Positions 26,812 to 35,955 of a DNA stretch of 64,000 bases are shown piece by piece; position 1 is the stretch's first letter, and each line of letters opens with the position of its first letter. The notes under the pieces are model-generated. The model did not search any database and was not told where the DNA came from. It saw only the letters and a program-made list of their open reading frames with translations. Both the position numbers and the translations under genes were made by a program. This DNA is from Lachnospiraceae bacterium (GTDB lineage: Bacteria; Bacillota; Clostridia; Lachnospirales; Lachnospiraceae), in assembly GCA_017468395.1 (NCBI GenBank), contig JAFUIR010000004.1, forward strand, positions 62,001 through 126,000, read 5' to 3'.

Positions 26812-28107
26812 TTGGATACCCCTGGTGTCATACAATCAATTATTATCGTTATTCTTTTAGGTCTGTCTGCATTCTTTTCATCAGCAGAAACTGCCTTCAG
26901 TACCGTAAACCGTGTCCGCATGCGTGCTCTCGAAGAAGAGGGAAACAAAAGGGCAACCGTTGTCATCAAAATCCTTGACAATTACGGCAAAATGATAAGT
27001 ACGATTCTGATCGGTAACAATATCGTAAATATCAGTGTCTCTTCCCTTATGACCACCCTTGTTATCCGCTTAACCGGCGGTAACACTTATGTAGGTATTG
27101 CAACCGGCGCACTTACCATATTGGTACTTATTTTCGGAGAAATCACCCCGAAAAACTGGGCAAAATCTTATGCTGAATCAATTTCCCTTGCCTATTGTAA
27201 AATCATACTATCGCTGATGAAAATTCTGACTCCTGTCATTTTTATTGTAGATTTGTTGGCGAAAGGTATCATGAAATTGCTTCATATTGACCCCAATAAA
27301 AAAGACATTATGACAGAAAACGAATTAAAGACCTATGTGGACGTCAGCCACGAAGACGGTGTTATCGAATCAGAGGAGCGCGAAATGATTTATAATGTGT
27401 TCGACCTGTCTGATTCCCAGGCGAAAGATGTTATGATTCCCCGCATCAACATGGTAACTGTCAGTGAGGATGCCTCTTACGACGAATTGCTGGAAATTTT
27501 CCGGGATTCTATGTACACCCGTATTCCGGTTTATAAAGAAGATCAGGATAATATTATCGGTCTGGTAAACATCAAGGACTTTTTCCTTACCTCCGACAAG
27601 GACAACTTCCACATTTCCGATATTATGCGTGAAGCCTACTACACCTATGAATTTAAGCGAACTTCCGATTTAATGTTTGAAATGCGTGCGGAAACTTTCA
27701 ACGTTGCCTTTATATTAAACGAATATGGGGCTACCGTTGGTATGATTACCTTGGAAGACCTTTTGGAAGAAATCGTAGGGGAAATCCGCGACGAATATGA
27801 TGAGGATGAAGAAGAATTCATTCAGGAAATCAGTGAAAGAACCTATCTTGTGGAAGGCAGTATGAAGTTGGATGACATTAACGATGCTCTAGATACTGAC
27901 TTGGAATCTGAGGACTACGACTCCATTGGCGGCATTATCATAGGCTCTCTTGACAGGCTGCCGGAAGACAATGAAGAAGTAACTTTGGAAAACGGAATCG
28001 CCTTGAAAGTCCAGGGAATTGAGCAGAACCGCATTTTGAAGGTTCAAATGGTTCTTCCCGAAAAAAATTCTGATGAAGAGGAAAACGATTCTGAAGACTC
28101 CGAATAA
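26812..28107 (+). CDS. CNNM-domain/CBS/CorC-HlyC family membrane protein (hemolysin-like)
   Basis: Often annotated as hemolysin or magnesium/cobalt efflux protein; the family is linked to Mg2+ transport, not shown haemolytic here. 431 residues. Seen: CNNM (DUF21) domain with three to four helices (about 1-185), including FFSSAETAFSTVNR near 20-33 and GEITPKNWAKS; paired CBS domains (about 200-330) with IPRINMVTV and NIIGLVNIKDFF; and a C-terminal CorC_HlyC domain (about 340-415) ahead of an acidic tail. The start is TTG, with AAAGGAG at suitable spacing and no competing ATG. It is the first plus-strand gene after a long minus-strand run. Confidence 0.92.
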   Translation: MDTPGVIQSIIIVILLGLSAFFSSAETAFSTVNRVRMRALEEEGNKRATVVIKILDNYGKMISTILIGNNIVNISVSSLMTTLVIRLTGGNTYVGIATGALTILVLIFGEITPKNWAKSYAESISLAYCKIILSLMKILTPVIFIVDLLAKGIMKLLHIDPNKKDIMTENELKTYVDVSHEDGVIESEEREMIYNVFDLSDSQAKDVMIPRINMVTVSEDASYDELLEIFRDSMYTRIPVYKEDQDNIIGLVNIKDFFLTSDKDNFHISDIMREAYYTYEFKRTSDLMFEMRAETFNVAFILNEYGATVGMITLEDLLEEIVGEIRDEYDEDEEEFIQEISERTYLVEGSMKLDDINDALDTDLESEDYDSIGGIIIGSLDRLPEDNEEVTLENGIALKVQGIEQNRILKVQMVLPEKNSDEEENDSEDSE

Positions 28108-28123
28108 TAGTACCGGTAATGGA

Positions 28124-28160
28124 AACGGTGACTTTCTTAATTGAAAGTCACCGTTATTTT
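28124..28160 (+). terminator. Terminator shared by convergent genes
   Basis: AACGGTGACTTTC and GAAAGTCACCGTT form a perfect 13-bp stem with a 6-base loop, followed by ATTTTTG. The loop and right arm overlap the last codons and stop of the convergent histidine kinase gene. Confidence 0.9.
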
Positions 28161-29450
28161 TGTTCCTTTTCCCACTTCACTCTCCACTTGGATTTCTGCG
28201 CCGTGCTTTATGGTAATATGCTTTACAATGGCAAGTCCAAGTCCTGTTCCGCCGGTAGATTTCGAACGGCTTTTATCCACCCGGTAGAAACGTTCAAATA
28301 CTCTTTCCTGACTTTCTTTTGGAATACCGATTCCGGTATCTTCCACTATCAAAAGCGTCTTTTCACCTTCCGGCAATACCGTCACTATTACACTTCCGTT
28401 CTCATTATTATACCGGATAGCATTTTCGCACAGGTTATACAAAACTTCTTCCAGCATTTGTTTGTCCCCTGACACATAACTTTCCTGTCCCATTAAATGC
28501 AAACTTACATTATGCTTATCTGCATTAAACTGGAGCATATCTACGCAGGTTTGGGCCAAAGTATACAAATTAATCTTTTCAAAAACCAATTCTCCACTGC
28601 TGCTGTCCAATTCAGAGAGCCTGATAATATCGTTAATAAGTGACAAAAGCCTGTTTGAATTTTTATGGATTCCTTTGGCAAATTTCACCACATCCGCATC
28701 CGAAGCCATCCCGGTTTCAATCAATTCCGCATAGCCGGAAATAGAAGTCAGAGGCGTTTTTAATTCATGGGTAACATTTGCAGTAAATTCCTGACGCACT
28801 TTTACACTTTTTACAATATCTTCATGTTGCTTCTTTATCATAGCCACAAAAGGTTGCAATTCTTCGTAAGTTTCAATTTCATCTATAGCATCCAGATTTT
28901 TAGCCATTTGTTCTACCGGTGCGATTAAACTCTCCGTCAGCAAATGCGCCATAATCAGACAACTTATCAAAAGCGTTGCTACAATAAGTGAAATTAACGG
29001 AACCGCATTGCCAAATACACTCCATAAGCTTTTGGCCTCCTTTGCCACCCGAAGTACATTACCATCTTCCAAAAGTCTGGCATAATAAAATGTACTTTTT
29101 CCAAGTGTGGCAGACTCCCTGACCGCCTTTCCTTCCCCTTTTTCCATGGCTCTTGCTATTTCTGTTCTTTCTTTATGATTTTCCATGGTGGCAATTTCGG
29201 CAGTATTATCATAAATGACATTTCCTTCCTGCCCTATCAGAGTGATTCGTAAAACATCATCGGAGACGGAACCTTCTTTTTCCCAATCTCCTAAAAGCGC
29301 TTCCTTTTCCAAAATCACGCTATATACTTTCAAATCTTCAAATACCTGCTTATAAAACAGTTTATAAAAGGCGGCACCGGTCAAAACCAGTGTCGCCAGA
29401 ATAGACAGTACCGCAATTACTACTAATTGCATATTAATCTTTTTCTTCAT
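28137..29450 (-). CDS. PhoR-like sensor histidine kinase
   Basis: Membrane sensor kinase for the adjacent PhoB-like regulator. 437 residues. Seen: helix at about 8-30, extracytoplasmic domain to about 150, second helix (about 152-175), HAMP/linker, HisKA with TANVTHELKTPLTSISGY (phospho-His about 227), N box NAIRYNNENG, DTGIGIPKE (G1), FERFYRVDKSRSKSTGGTGL (F and G2). The downstream neighbourhood (Na/Pi cotransporter with PhoU tail at 30166-31938) makes phosphate the likely signal. Four bases separate it from the regulator gene. Its 3' end carries a terminator. Confidence 0.92.
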   Translation of the reverse strand: MKKKINMQLVVIAVLSILATLVLTGAAFYKLFYKQVFEDLKVYSVILEKEALLGDWEKEGSVSDDVLRITLIGQEGNVIYDNTAEIATMENHKERTEIARAMEKGEGKAVRESATLGKSTFYYARLLEDGNVLRVAKEAKSLWSVFGNAVPLISLIVATLLISCLIMAHLLTESLIAPVEQMAKNLDAIDEIETYEELQPFVAMIKKQHEDIVKSVKVRQEFTANVTHELKTPLTSISGYAELIETGMASDADVVKFAKGIHKNSNRLLSLINDIIRLSELDSSSGELVFEKINLYTLAQTCVDMLQFNADKHNVSLHLMGQESYVSGDKQMLEEVLYNLCENAIRYNNENGSVIVTVLPEGEKTLLIVEDTGIGIPKESQERVFERFYRVDKSRSKSTGGTGLGLAIVKHITIKHGAEIQVESEVGKGTKITVTFN

Positions 29451-29454
29451 ACAT

Positions 29455-30138
29455 TTATTCCGTAGCAGTCATGATATAGCCCACATTTCTAACGGTTTTT
29501 ATCATGCTACCGCCTTCCTTCAGCTTCTGACGCAGTGTTTTTATATGCATATCCAAAGTTCTGGATTCTCCCTCGAAATCCGTGCCCCAAACTTTCTCCA
29601 GAATCACTTCTCTCGTGGTCACAATCCCCGCATTGGTCATAAGCAGTTTTAAAAGTTCATACTCTTTAAATGTTAATTCACAGATTTTATTATCCACATA
29701 CACCGCATGCTTTTCCTTGTCGATGAATACGTTGCCAAGAGTCAATGTCTTTTCTTCTGCAGCCTGTCCGCCGCTTCTTCTAAGAAGCGCCTTCACTCTT
29801 GATATAAGTTCCATAACCCCGAAAGGTTTTACCATATAATCATCCGCACCTATATCAAGTCCCTTTACTTTATCCAGTTCCGTTGTCTTTGCGGTAACCA
29901 TAATAACAGGCAAAGTTTTTGTATCCCCGTTTTCACGCAATTTCTTTACAATCTCTAGACCGTCTTCATCCGGCAGCATCACATCCAAAAGTATCAAATC
30001 CGGATGTTCACTTTTCAGTTTCTCATAAAAATCCTTCGCACACTCAAAGCCTTCCACTTCATGTCCTACATTTTTCAGCGCGAAGGTTTCTATTTCCCTG
30101 ATATTTTTATCATCCTCCACTACATAGATAAGTGACAT
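29455..30138 (-). CDS. OmpR/PhoB-family response regulator
   Basis: 227-residue DNA-binding regulator. Receiver domain (about 1-120) with DD near 8-9, phospho-acceptor in LILLDVMLPDEDG (Asp about 52), VTAKT and the conserved K in MVKPFG; winged-helix DNA-binding domain (about 130-225) with LTFKEYELLKLL and SRTLDMHIKTLRQKL. It is cotranscribed with the kinase and lies 27 bases after the phosphate transporter, so PhoB-like control of phosphate genes is likely but inferred from context. Confidence 0.93.
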   Translation of the reverse strand: MSLIYVVEDDKNIREIETFALKNVGHEVEGFECAKDFYEKLKSEHPDLILLDVMLPDEDGLEIVKKLRENGDTKTLPVIMVTAKTTELDKVKGLDIGADDYMVKPFGVMELISRVKALLRRSGGQAAEEKTLTLGNVFIDKEKHAVYVDNKICELTFKEYELLKLLMTNAGIVTTREVILEKVWGTDFEGESRTLDMHIKTLRQKLKEGGSMIKTVRNVGYIMTATE

Positions 30139-30165
30139 GGTTTGCTTCCTCGTCCTTTCTGTTCA

Positions 30166-31938
30166 TTAAGGCAGTGTATACTTGCTTCTGTATGCCATTA
30201 CGCGACCCTGAAAATCCAGATTATCGCTGGTTTTCAAAGTATCCTTGTACTCATGCGCCTCAAATTCTTCATCTCCGCTTTGCAACAGATTCACTGCAAT
30301 ATTAGAACAGTGGTCCGCAACTCTTTCAAAGTTCGTTGTAATGTCAGAAAGAATAAATCCAAGTTCGATGGTACATTTACCCTTACGCAGTCTCTTCACA
30401 TGACGTTTCTTCATCTCTACGTTCAACTGGTCAATAACTTCCTCCAAAGGCTCTACCAGTTCAGCCATTTCCAAATCTTCACTTTCAAAGACGTTCATGG
30501 ACATATTCAGGATATCTTTAATTGCTGTGGCAAACACTTGCAGTTCTTCCGTTGCTTTTTCCGAAAATGTCAACTGCTTCTCGTGCATTTCATCTGCTGC
30601 CTCTTTAATATTCAAAGCATGGTCGGAAATACGCTCAAAATCGCCGATGGAATGCAATAATACGGACAACATCTGGCTTTCTTTACCGGACAAATCCCGA
30701 CTGCTGAGTTTTACAAGATAAGTTCCCAGTTCATCTTCAAACTTATCCACCTCTGACTCCAGTCTCACAACTTCTTTGGCCTCTTCTTCGTTATAACTGT
30801 ATAACAGATTAAGTGACATATCCATGGATTTTTTCGCCAATCCTGCCATAACATTGGCTACATGTTTACAACGCTCCAGCGCAAAACCGGGTCTGTCCAG
30901 GAAACGCACATCCAAAGATCTCAGTTCCATTTCTTCTTTTGTAAGTTCCAGTTCGGTTACAGGACCATCCGGAATTGTAAAACAAACCAGTTTCACAAAC
31001 AACTGTGAAACAGGTAACAGAATAATACAGGAACCTATATTAAACAGAGAGTGTACTGTCGCAACACCGACTGCGGAAATGTAACTTTCCATAAAGGAAA
31101 AATCCACAAAAGAATCGATTGCATAAAATCCCAGCATGAATGCAGTAGTTTTGACAATACAATAATACAGATGAATCAATGCCGCTCTTCTTGCATCTTT
31201 GCTTGCACCTACGCTGGAAATCAAAGCCGTAACACAAGTACCGATATTCTGACCCATAATAACCGGAATCGCTGTGGCATAAGTAATGGTTCCCGTGCTG
31301 CAAAGAGCCTGTAAAATACCAACCGAAGCCGATGAAGACTGGATGGCTGCGGTTAAAGCAAGACCCGCAAGCAGACCCAACACAGGGTTAGAGAACATCG
31401 TCAAAATGCTGGTAAACTCGGGAACATCCTTAAGTCCGCTTACCGCACCGCTCATAATATCCATACCGATCATCAGCACTGCAAAGCCAACCAATATGGT
31501 AGCAATATCTTTCTTCTTATCCTTTTTGGAAAACATAATAATGATAACACCAATAATTGCCAAAATCGGTGAAAAGGAAGAAGGTTTTAACAATTTAACA
31601 AAAAAACTTCCGCTTTCGATTACAGACATACTAAGCATCCACGCAGTAATTGTAGTACCTACGTTGGCACCCATAATAATACCTACTGCCTGCTGCAGCT
31701 TCATAATACCGGAGTTTACGAAACCTACAACCATAACCGTTGTTGCAGATGAGGACTGGATGATTGCAGTAACACCTGCACCCATTAAAGCCGCTTTAAG
31801 AGGGGTACTGGTTAATTTTTCCAAAATCTTTTCCAGTTTACCGCCCGATGTTTTTTTCAGTCCATCGCCCAGAACATTCATTCCGTAAAGGAATAAAGCC
31901 AGACCTCCAATCATTTCAAGCACATCAAAAATAGTCAT
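30166..31938 (-). CDS. Na/Pi cotransporter family protein with PhoU-like C-terminus
   Basis: Sodium-coupled phosphate transporter (NptA/YjbB class). 590 residues. Seen: N-terminal transporter half (about 1-310) with the inverted repeat motif QSSSATTVMVVGF and QSSSASVGILQAL, each in a hydrophobic repeat; C-terminal PhoU-like helical domain (about 350-570) with repeated LHSIGDFERISDHALNI and ITTNFERVADHCSNIA, the metal-binding E/D motifs of PhoU. It is first in the transcription order ahead of the phoB/phoR-like genes, so the unit is transporter-regulator-kinase. Confidence 0.93.
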   Translation of the reverse strand: MTIFDVLEMIGGLALFLYGMNVLGDGLKKTSGGKLEKILEKLTSTPLKAALMGAGVTAIIQSSSATTVMVVGFVNSGIMKLQQAVGIIMGANVGTTITAWMLSMSVIESGSFFVKLLKPSSFSPILAIIGVIIIMFSKKDKKKDIATILVGFAVLMIGMDIMSGAVSGLKDVPEFTSILTMFSNPVLGLLAGLALTAAIQSSSASVGILQALCSTGTITYATAIPVIMGQNIGTCVTALISSVGASKDARRAALIHLYYCIVKTTAFMLGFYAIDSFVDFSFMESYISAVGVATVHSLFNIGSCIILLPVSQLFVKLVCFTIPDGPVTELELTKEEMELRSLDVRFLDRPGFALERCKHVANVMAGLAKKSMDMSLNLLYSYNEEEAKEVVRLESEVDKFEDELGTYLVKLSSRDLSGKESQMLSVLLHSIGDFERISDHALNIKEAADEMHEKQLTFSEKATEELQVFATAIKDILNMSMNVFESEDLEMAELVEPLEEVIDQLNVEMKKRHVKRLRKGKCTIELGFILSDITTNFERVADHCSNIAVNLLQSGDEEFEAHEYKDTLKTSDNLDFQGRVMAYRSKYTLP

Positions 31939-32069
31939 CTGTTTTTCCTCGCTTACTTTACATGATAAATTTTTTCACATTATATGTCATGTTGCCATTT
32001 TACTACATTTTTGTAAATGATAGCAATGCTTTAGATAAAATTAATGCAATTTTCTAAAAAACATCCAAT

Positions 32070-32097
32070 AAAAAAGTGCCCTTACGACACTTTTTTA
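32070..32097 (-). terminator. Terminator after the amidase gene
   Basis: AAAAAAGTG and CACTTTTTT pair around a 9-base loop; on the minus strand the stem ends in CACTTTTTTATTGG. It ends the hisS...amidase run. Confidence 0.8.
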
Positions 32098-32130
32098 TCC
32101 TTTTACTATAATATTTTTTACAAAAAACGC

Positions 32131-32667
32131 TTAACTAAACAAAGTTCCCAATATTCCGTCCGCAATAGCGCGGGCGCTCTCCTGAAACTTTGTATCAAAC
32201 AGATAATTGTCGGCATCTGTATTAATAAAACCCACCTCTACCAAAACAGCAGGCATATAGGTATCCCTAAGCACCACCAAATTTTTTCTCTCGTTGACTC
32301 CCTGATTTATAAATCCCACATTTTCCAGTTGCCCGTTTATATTTTCTGCCAGTCTGACTGCTTCGCTGTAGCGGTTATACACCAGCGTTTCCACACCGGA
32401 ATACTGATTGGGATAGGGACTGGAATTCCTATGAATAGATACAAAATAATCCGCTCCCGCCTGATTTGCCTCCTGCGCTTTCTGGTACGGGGATTCATAA
32501 ATATCATCCGTTCTGGTATACACCACATTAATGCCGTTTTGTCTCAGGATTTCTCCTACCGCCAAGGTCAGATTCAGCACATCATCTTTTTCCTGTCTCC
32601 CCTCATAAACTGCTCCGGGGTTGAAACCGCCGTGCCCTGCATCTAAAACCACTGTAAAATTCTCCAT
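32131..32667 (-). CDS. N-acetylmuramoyl-L-alanine amidase (Amidase_3) without signal peptide
   Basis: Zinc amidase cleaving the MurNAc-Ala bond of peptidoglycan. 178 residues, the catalytic domain only. Seen: DAGHGGFNPG (zinc His 12), a Glu near 27 in EGRQEKDD, SIHRNSS (zinc His about 79) and LVEVGFINT (catalytic Glu about 143). No signal peptide, SPOR, SH3 or LysM domain is visible, so export is unexplained; it may be released by lysis, act in mother-cell lysis, or use a non-classical route. It lies between the HD protein and a terminator. Confidence 0.92.
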   Translation of the reverse strand: MENFTVVLDAGHGGFNPGAVYEGRQEKDDVLNLTLAVGEILRQNGINVVYTRTDDIYESPYQKAQEANQAGADYFVSIHRNSSPYPNQYSGVETLVYNRYSEAVRLAENINGQLENVGFINQGVNERKNLVVLRDTYMPAVLVEVGFINTDADNYLFDTKFQESARAIADGILGTLFS

Positions 32668-32725
32668 AGTATCACCTCTTTTTCTCTTGTGATATACTAT
32701 GGAAAATCCGCTTAAATGGTTCGGA

Positions 32726-33382
32726 TTATAACATTTTTTGTCCGTTAATTACCAGTCCGAAACGGATACCTAATTTTTCTGCGGAACGTTTGCATAAAAG
32801 CATACGGCTTAAGAATATCTCAAAATAATCCATAACGGAACAGATACTCGTATCAATTGTAATAGTCAGACTGATTTCTTCCTTGCTTACCTGTACTTCT
32901 GACTGCGTAACCGCATAATTTACCCTGTCATGAATATCAAATTGAGACATATCCTGATTACGCACACGGCTGCGGCGCACGTCAGTTTTGTCTGCAAGAA
33001 TCAATGCTGCTGCCACGGGATTTACCGGAAAAGCAGTGGACTCATCGTGGTTACCGATGGCAGTAATGATAGTAGCCACATCATCCGGAGCCGCATTCAT
33101 CTTATCCAAAATACGAAAGGCCATCACTGCCCCGCTTTGGGCATGGTCCACCCGGTTAATGACATTTCCTATGTCATGGAGATAACCGGCAATGGCCGCA
33201 AGTTCCGCTTCTCTGTCGCTATAGCCAAGTACCTTTAAAATCCGGCTTGCCGTATCTGCAACTTTGCATACATGAGGAAAACTATGTTCTGTATAGCCCA
33301 AAGCCACCAAAGACTCATCCGCTTTCCTGATATAACTTTTTATATTTTCATCTGCCTTAATTTGTTCAAACGTAATTTTCAT
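32726..33382 (-). CDS. HD-domain phosphohydrolase of unknown substrate
   Basis: 218 residues. HD superfamily motif: H in HSFPHVCKVA (about 37), HD in AGYLHDIGN (about 69-70), later HDESTAF and D in LADKTDVRRSR. The C-terminus is a beta-rich segment with many hydrophobic residues. This widespread Firmicute protein may act on a nucleotide, but no substrate can be named. It starts 7 bases after the phosphopantetheinyl transferase gene and is followed by the amidase. Confidence 0.88.
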   Translation of the reverse strand: MKITFEQIKADENIKSYIRKADESLVALGYTEHSFPHVCKVADTASRILKVLGYSDREAELAAIAGYLHDIGNVINRVDHAQSGAVMAFRILDKMNAAPDDVATIITAIGNHDESTAFPVNPVAAALILADKTDVRRSRVRNQDMSQFDIHDRVNYAVTQSEVQVSKEEISLTITIDTSICSVMDYFEIFLSRMLLCKRSAEKLGIRFGLVINGQKML

Positions 33383-33389
33383 CTAAAAA

Positions 33390-34124
33390 CTATTCCTCTC
33401 TCATACTGATAGCAATGGCATACTCTTTCGGCGCCTTCACCTCATAAACCACGCATTTTTTTTCTGCCCGTTCCTGCTCTTTCACTTTCGCTTTTTCCAA
33501 ATCCACTTCAAAACTGTCAAAACCTTGGGCTAGTCCCTTTCCGGTTAATTTCATATAAGCCTCTTTTGCCGCCCATATTTTGTAAAATCGCTCTCTGTGC
33601 TGCGCCTCACCGCCTTGGCACCATGCTTTTTCACCATCCGAAAAGAACTTCTCTATGATAGTATTCTCCCTTTTAACCCGCTTCAAATCAGTTTCCGGTA
33701 TTTTTTGAATATCTGCCCCGATTTCCCTATCAGAAATTGCACATAAAACATATTCTCCTGAATGTGATAATGAAAAAAACAACTCCGGATACTGTTCAAA
33801 ATAAGGTTTTCCATGGGAACCGTATCTAAAGGCAAATTCCAAGGGTTCCCGAACTGCGCTTAAAACTTCCTCCAAAGATACCTGCTTACAACACAAACTT
33901 TCTGCATTGTAAGCAAAAACAGGACTTTCCTTTGCAGTATCCTCCAATTGTTTTTTCATAGCATACTGTAGTAAAAGCCCTGCTCCCATACGCAATATTT
34001 TATCTTCCGTCCGCTTCGCCTGTTTCACTTTTTGAAGGCGCTGTGAATCCAATTTTAAACAGGCCTGTTCATACAAGTCTTTGCAGCGAAGCGCTGTAAC
34101 GGAAAGTAAATATATTTCTATCAT
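33390..34124 (-). CDS. 4'-phosphopantetheinyl transferase, Sfp type
   Basis: Transfers phosphopantetheine from CoA to the Ser of a carrier protein. 244 residues, two pseudo-repeats as in Sfp. Seen: FSLSHSGEYVLCA (about 117-129), GADIQKI (metal Asp about 138), and WAAKEAYMKLTGKGL (metal Glu about 188). A stand-alone Sfp-type enzyme often serves polyketide or nonribosomal pathways, but none is in this window apart from the condensation-like protein at 38328-39659. Its ATG overlaps the aspS stop (ATGA), so it is translationally coupled to a housekeeping gene. Confidence 0.92.
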   Translation of the reverse strand: MIEIYLLSVTALRCKDLYEQACLKLDSQRLQKVKQAKRTEDKILRMGAGLLLQYAMKKQLEDTAKESPVFAYNAESLCCKQVSLEEVLSAVREPLEFAFRYGSHGKPYFEQYPELFFSLSHSGEYVLCAISDREIGADIQKIPETDLKRVKRENTIIEKFFSDGEKAWCQGGEAQHRERFYKIWAAKEAYMKLTGKGLAQGFDSFEVDLEKAKVKEQERAEKKCVVYEVKAPKEYAIAISMREE

Positions 34125-35920
34125 TCTTCTGTTTTTTCTGTAAGTGCCAGAGCAATCTGCAGTTCCTCTAACTGGGAAGGATCTACCTCGCCGGGCGCTT
34201 CTGTCATAAGACAGGATGCATCTTTCACTTTCGGGAAAGCGATAACTTCACGGATATTGTCCGCTTTTACAAGAAGCATTACAAAACGGTCCAAACCGAT
34301 TGCCAGTCCTGCATGAGGAGGCACACCATATTTGAAAGCATTGAGCAAAAAGCCAAATCTCTCATAGGCGCTTTCTTTTGTAAAGCCCAGCACTTCAAAC
34401 ATCTTTTCCTGTACGTCGGACTGGAAGATTCTCACGCTACCGCCGCCAAGTTCCACACCGTTAAGTACGATGTCGTAAGCTTTCGCACGCACTCTGCCGG
34501 GGTCGGTATCCAGATACTGCAAATCTTCGTCCATGGGCATTGTGAAGGGATGATGCATTGCCACAAATCTGTTTTCCTCTTCGCTGTACTCAAGGAGAGG
34601 GAACTCTGTTACCCACAGGAAATTGAATTTGCTTTCGTCAATCATATCAAGTTGTTTTGCCACTTCAATACGAAGGGCACCAAGCACGCTCCATACAAGG
34701 TTTGTTTTATCCGCAGCAAACAAAAGCAAGTCTCCTGCTTCGCCGCCCATAGCCTCTACCAGTACTTTCAATTCATCCTCTTTCATGAATTTTGCAAAAG
34801 AGGATTTATATGTGCCGTCCGGCATAACGGAAAGGTATGCCAAACCTTTTGCGCCGTAGCCTTTTGCGAACTCCACCAATGCATCAATTTTCTTTCTGGG
34901 CATTTCAGCCTGACCTTTTACGGTAATACCACGGACGGAGCCGCCGTTTTCCAGTGCAGAAGTAAACACACCAAAACCACAGCCTCTTACCACATCGGAC
35001 ACATCACAAAGTTCCATGCCAAAGCGGGTATCGGGCTTGTCAGAACCGAAACGGTTCATAGCCTCAGTCCACGTCATACGCTTAATGGGAAGTTGTACAT
35101 TCAGACCGATAGCGTCCTTGCACACTCTCTGCACCATGCGCTCTGTAGCATCAATTACGTCATCTACATCCACAAAAGACATTTCCATATCCACCTGTGT
35201 AAACTCCGGCTGTCTGTCCGCACGAAGATCCTCGTCACGGAAACACTTTGCAATCTGGAAATATCTGTCATAGCCGGAGCACATCAGAAGCTGTTTGAAA
35301 ATCTGAGGTGACTGGGGCAATGCATAAAATGTTCCGGGGTGCACACGGCTGGGAACCAGATAGTCTCTGGCACCTTCCGGTGTGGATTTGTTCAAAATAG
35401 GGGTTTCAATCTCCAAAAATCCCTCTTCATCCATAAATGCACGGATGGTAGATGTAATTTTACTTCTGAGAATCAGATTATTTTGAAGGTCCGGTCTGCG
35501 AAGATCCAGATAACGGTATTTCAGACGCAGTTCTTCCTTTGTCTTTGACTCTGCTTCAATCTGGAAAGGCGGTGTTTCTGCCTCAGACAAAACTCTAACC
35601 TCTGTAGCACGGATTTCAATTTCACCTGTTGCCAGATTTTCATTTACCGCTCCCGCTCTCTTTTCTACTTTACCAACGACTGCAACCACAAATTCACTTC
35701 TCAGTTTCTCTGCTTTTTCAAAATTTTCTTTTCCGCAATCACTTTCTTCAAAAATCACCTGAAGCAGACCTGCTCTGTCCCGCAGGTCAACAAAAATAAT
35801 ACCACCTTTATTTCTCTGTTTCTGTACCCATCCCATGACGGTTACAACCTCGCCCACATTCTTTGCGCTAAGTTCGCCGCATCTGTGGGTACGCTTTAAT
35901 CCCTGCATTGTCTCTGCCAT
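34121..35920 (-). CDS. aspS: Aspartyl-tRNA synthetase
   Basis: Class II synthetase charging tRNA-Asp. 599 residues with the bacterial layout: OB-fold anticodon domain (about 1-110) with [20 protein letters not shown]; motif 2 [19 protein letters not shown]; a GAD insertion (about 290-420); motif 3 [12 protein letters not shown]. Whether it is discriminating or non-discriminating (Asp/Asn) cannot be told from reading. It follows hisS by 35 bases, the common hisS-aspS pairing. No T-box fits in the gap. Confidence 0.97.
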   Translation of the reverse strand: MAETMQGLKRTHRCGELSAKNVGEVVTVMGWVQKQRNKGGIIFVDLRDRAGLLQVIFEESDCGKENFEKAEKLRSEFVVAVVGKVEKRAGAVNENLATGEIEIRATEVRVLSEAETPPFQIEAESKTKEELRLKYRYLDLRRPDLQNNLILRSKITSTIRAFMDEEGFLEIETPILNKSTPEGARDYLVPSRVHPGTFYALPQSPQIFKQLLMCSGYDRYFQIAKCFRDEDLRADRQPEFTQVDMEMSFVDVDDVIDATERMVQRVCKDAIGLNVQLPIKRMTWTEAMNRFGSDKPDTRFGMELCDVSDVVRGCGFGVFTSALENGGSVRGITVKGQAEMPRKKIDALVEFAKGYGAKGLAYLSVMPDGTYKSSFAKFMKEDELKVLVEAMGGEAGDLLLFAADKTNLVWSVLGALRIEVAKQLDMIDESKFNFLWVTEFPLLEYSEEENRFVAMHHPFTMPMDEDLQYLDTDPGRVRAKAYDIVLNGVELGGGSVRIFQSDVQEKMFEVLGFTKESAYERFGFLLNAFKYGVPPHAGLAIGLDRFVMLLVKADNIREVIAFPKVKDASCLMTEAPGEVDPSQLEELQIALALTEKTEE

Positions 35921-35955
35921 AATTTTCAGCCTCCTTATTTGAATGAACCCCTTAT

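Noticed and set aside
26812-28107. Haemolysin or toxin
   Set aside because: The domain order (CNNM, CBS pair, CorC_HlyC) is that of ion-transport-related proteins; the haemolysin name is historical.
34313-35311. 332-codon plus-strand open frame opposite aspS
   Set aside because: Antisense to a conserved synthetase with no motif of its own.
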